DNA of 43,499 nucleotides from JANRIG01 sp033765235 (GTDB lineage: Bacteria > Bacteroidota > Bacteroidia > Cytophagales > UBA9547), in contig JANRIG010000005.1 of NCBI GenBank assembly GCA_033765235.1, positions 1 to 43,499 on the forward strand, given 5' to 3'. Numbering within the stretch: position 1 is the stretch's first letter; the number at the start of each line of letters is the position of its first letter. A program made the position numbers and the translations under genes. This document shows, piece after piece, positions 43,389-43,499 of the stretch. A model generated the notes under the pieces. The model searched no databases and was not told the DNA's origin. It saw nothing but the letters and a program-made list of their open reading frames with translations.

Positions 43389-43499
43389 TTACTCCAGTAC
43401 CAGCTTGCTGTGGTAGGTGCCTGTGGCAGAGGTGGCTGCACGGTGTATATGCCGCGGGGCAGGTGGGTGAGGCATAATTCCTTGTAATACCATCAATGG
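43389..43499 (-). pseudogene. Partial 3' end of a secreted protein with T9SS type A-like ending, apparent frameshifts
   Basis: A minus-strand frame runs from the window edge to a TAA at 43389 and ends ATSATGTYHSKLVLE, which looks like a type A T9SS sorting tail. The expected preceding segment, LTHLPRGIYTVQ, is present but in another frame. Reading it requires a frame change near 43470 and a return near 43436; one extra base at the second point would give TVQATSATGTYHSKLVLE. This may be a decayed gene end or a sequencing problem, and the gene start is outside the window. The stretch is clearly more GC-rich than the AT-rich intergenic DNA next to it. Confidence 0.45.

Overview
The window looks like a chromosomal segment of a Bacteroidota bacterium (AT-rich, exact family not decidable from sequence alone). 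The evidence is a type IX secretion (T9SS) type B sorting domain with its PorP/SprF and PorE-like partners, Bacteroidota-style -7 promoter elements (TAnnTTTG) in front of several genes, a fused phosphoserine phosphatase/phosphoglycerate dehydrogenase, and many signal-peptide surface proteins. No tRNA, rRNA, CRISPR array, insertion sequence or integrase was seen.

Layout. 1-2500: a cluster of small hairpins with a shared TTGTTGGTG core, then a minus-strand surface protein with a tail-fibre-like C-terminus. Its signal peptide is separated from the only upstream ATG by an 11-base G/C homopolymer, so it may be phase-variable. 2700-5720: HAD phosphatase, GtrA-like membrane protein and a SerB-SerA fusion. 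6015-19096: a three-gene T9SS surface module made of a 3154-residue repeat adhesin with a type B C-terminal signal, a PorP/SprF-like outer-membrane protein and a TPR/beta-propeller/OmpA protein. 19375-26109: housekeeping genes (dnaA, class A penicillin-binding protein, a CBS-domain protein coupled to an alpha/beta hydrolase, proB). 26110-29613: a solitary single-chain restriction-modification enzyme. 29710-36377: bioB, sucA, a small regulatory-like-domain protein overlapping a HesB/IscA-like protein, a conserved membrane-anchored hypothetical protein and a TerC-family transporter. 36458-43201: a carbohydrate locus with an exported Gfo/Idh/MocA oxidoreductase, a divergent MFS transporter overlapping a Tat-type sugar isomerase-like protein, and a convergent pair of a sugar-binding jelly-roll protein and a GH127-type enzyme. 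43389-43499: the damaged-looking 3' end of another secreted protein.

How the parts work together. The adhesin trio is self-consistent: type B cargo proteins use an adjacent PorP/SprF-like partner, and PorE-like proteins tie T9SS parts to peptidoglycan. The carbohydrate locus has no SusC/SusD pair and no local regulator. Its exported oxidoreductase and exported TIM-barrel protein resemble the parts of oxidation/elimination (3-keto-glycoside) pathways, next to a GH127-type enzyme. The most interesting leads are the homopolymer-gated surface protein, the nearly identical repeat blocks in the adhesin, the Tat-type sugar locus, the atypical motif IV of the restriction-modification enzyme and the HesB-like protein lacking its C-terminal cysteines.
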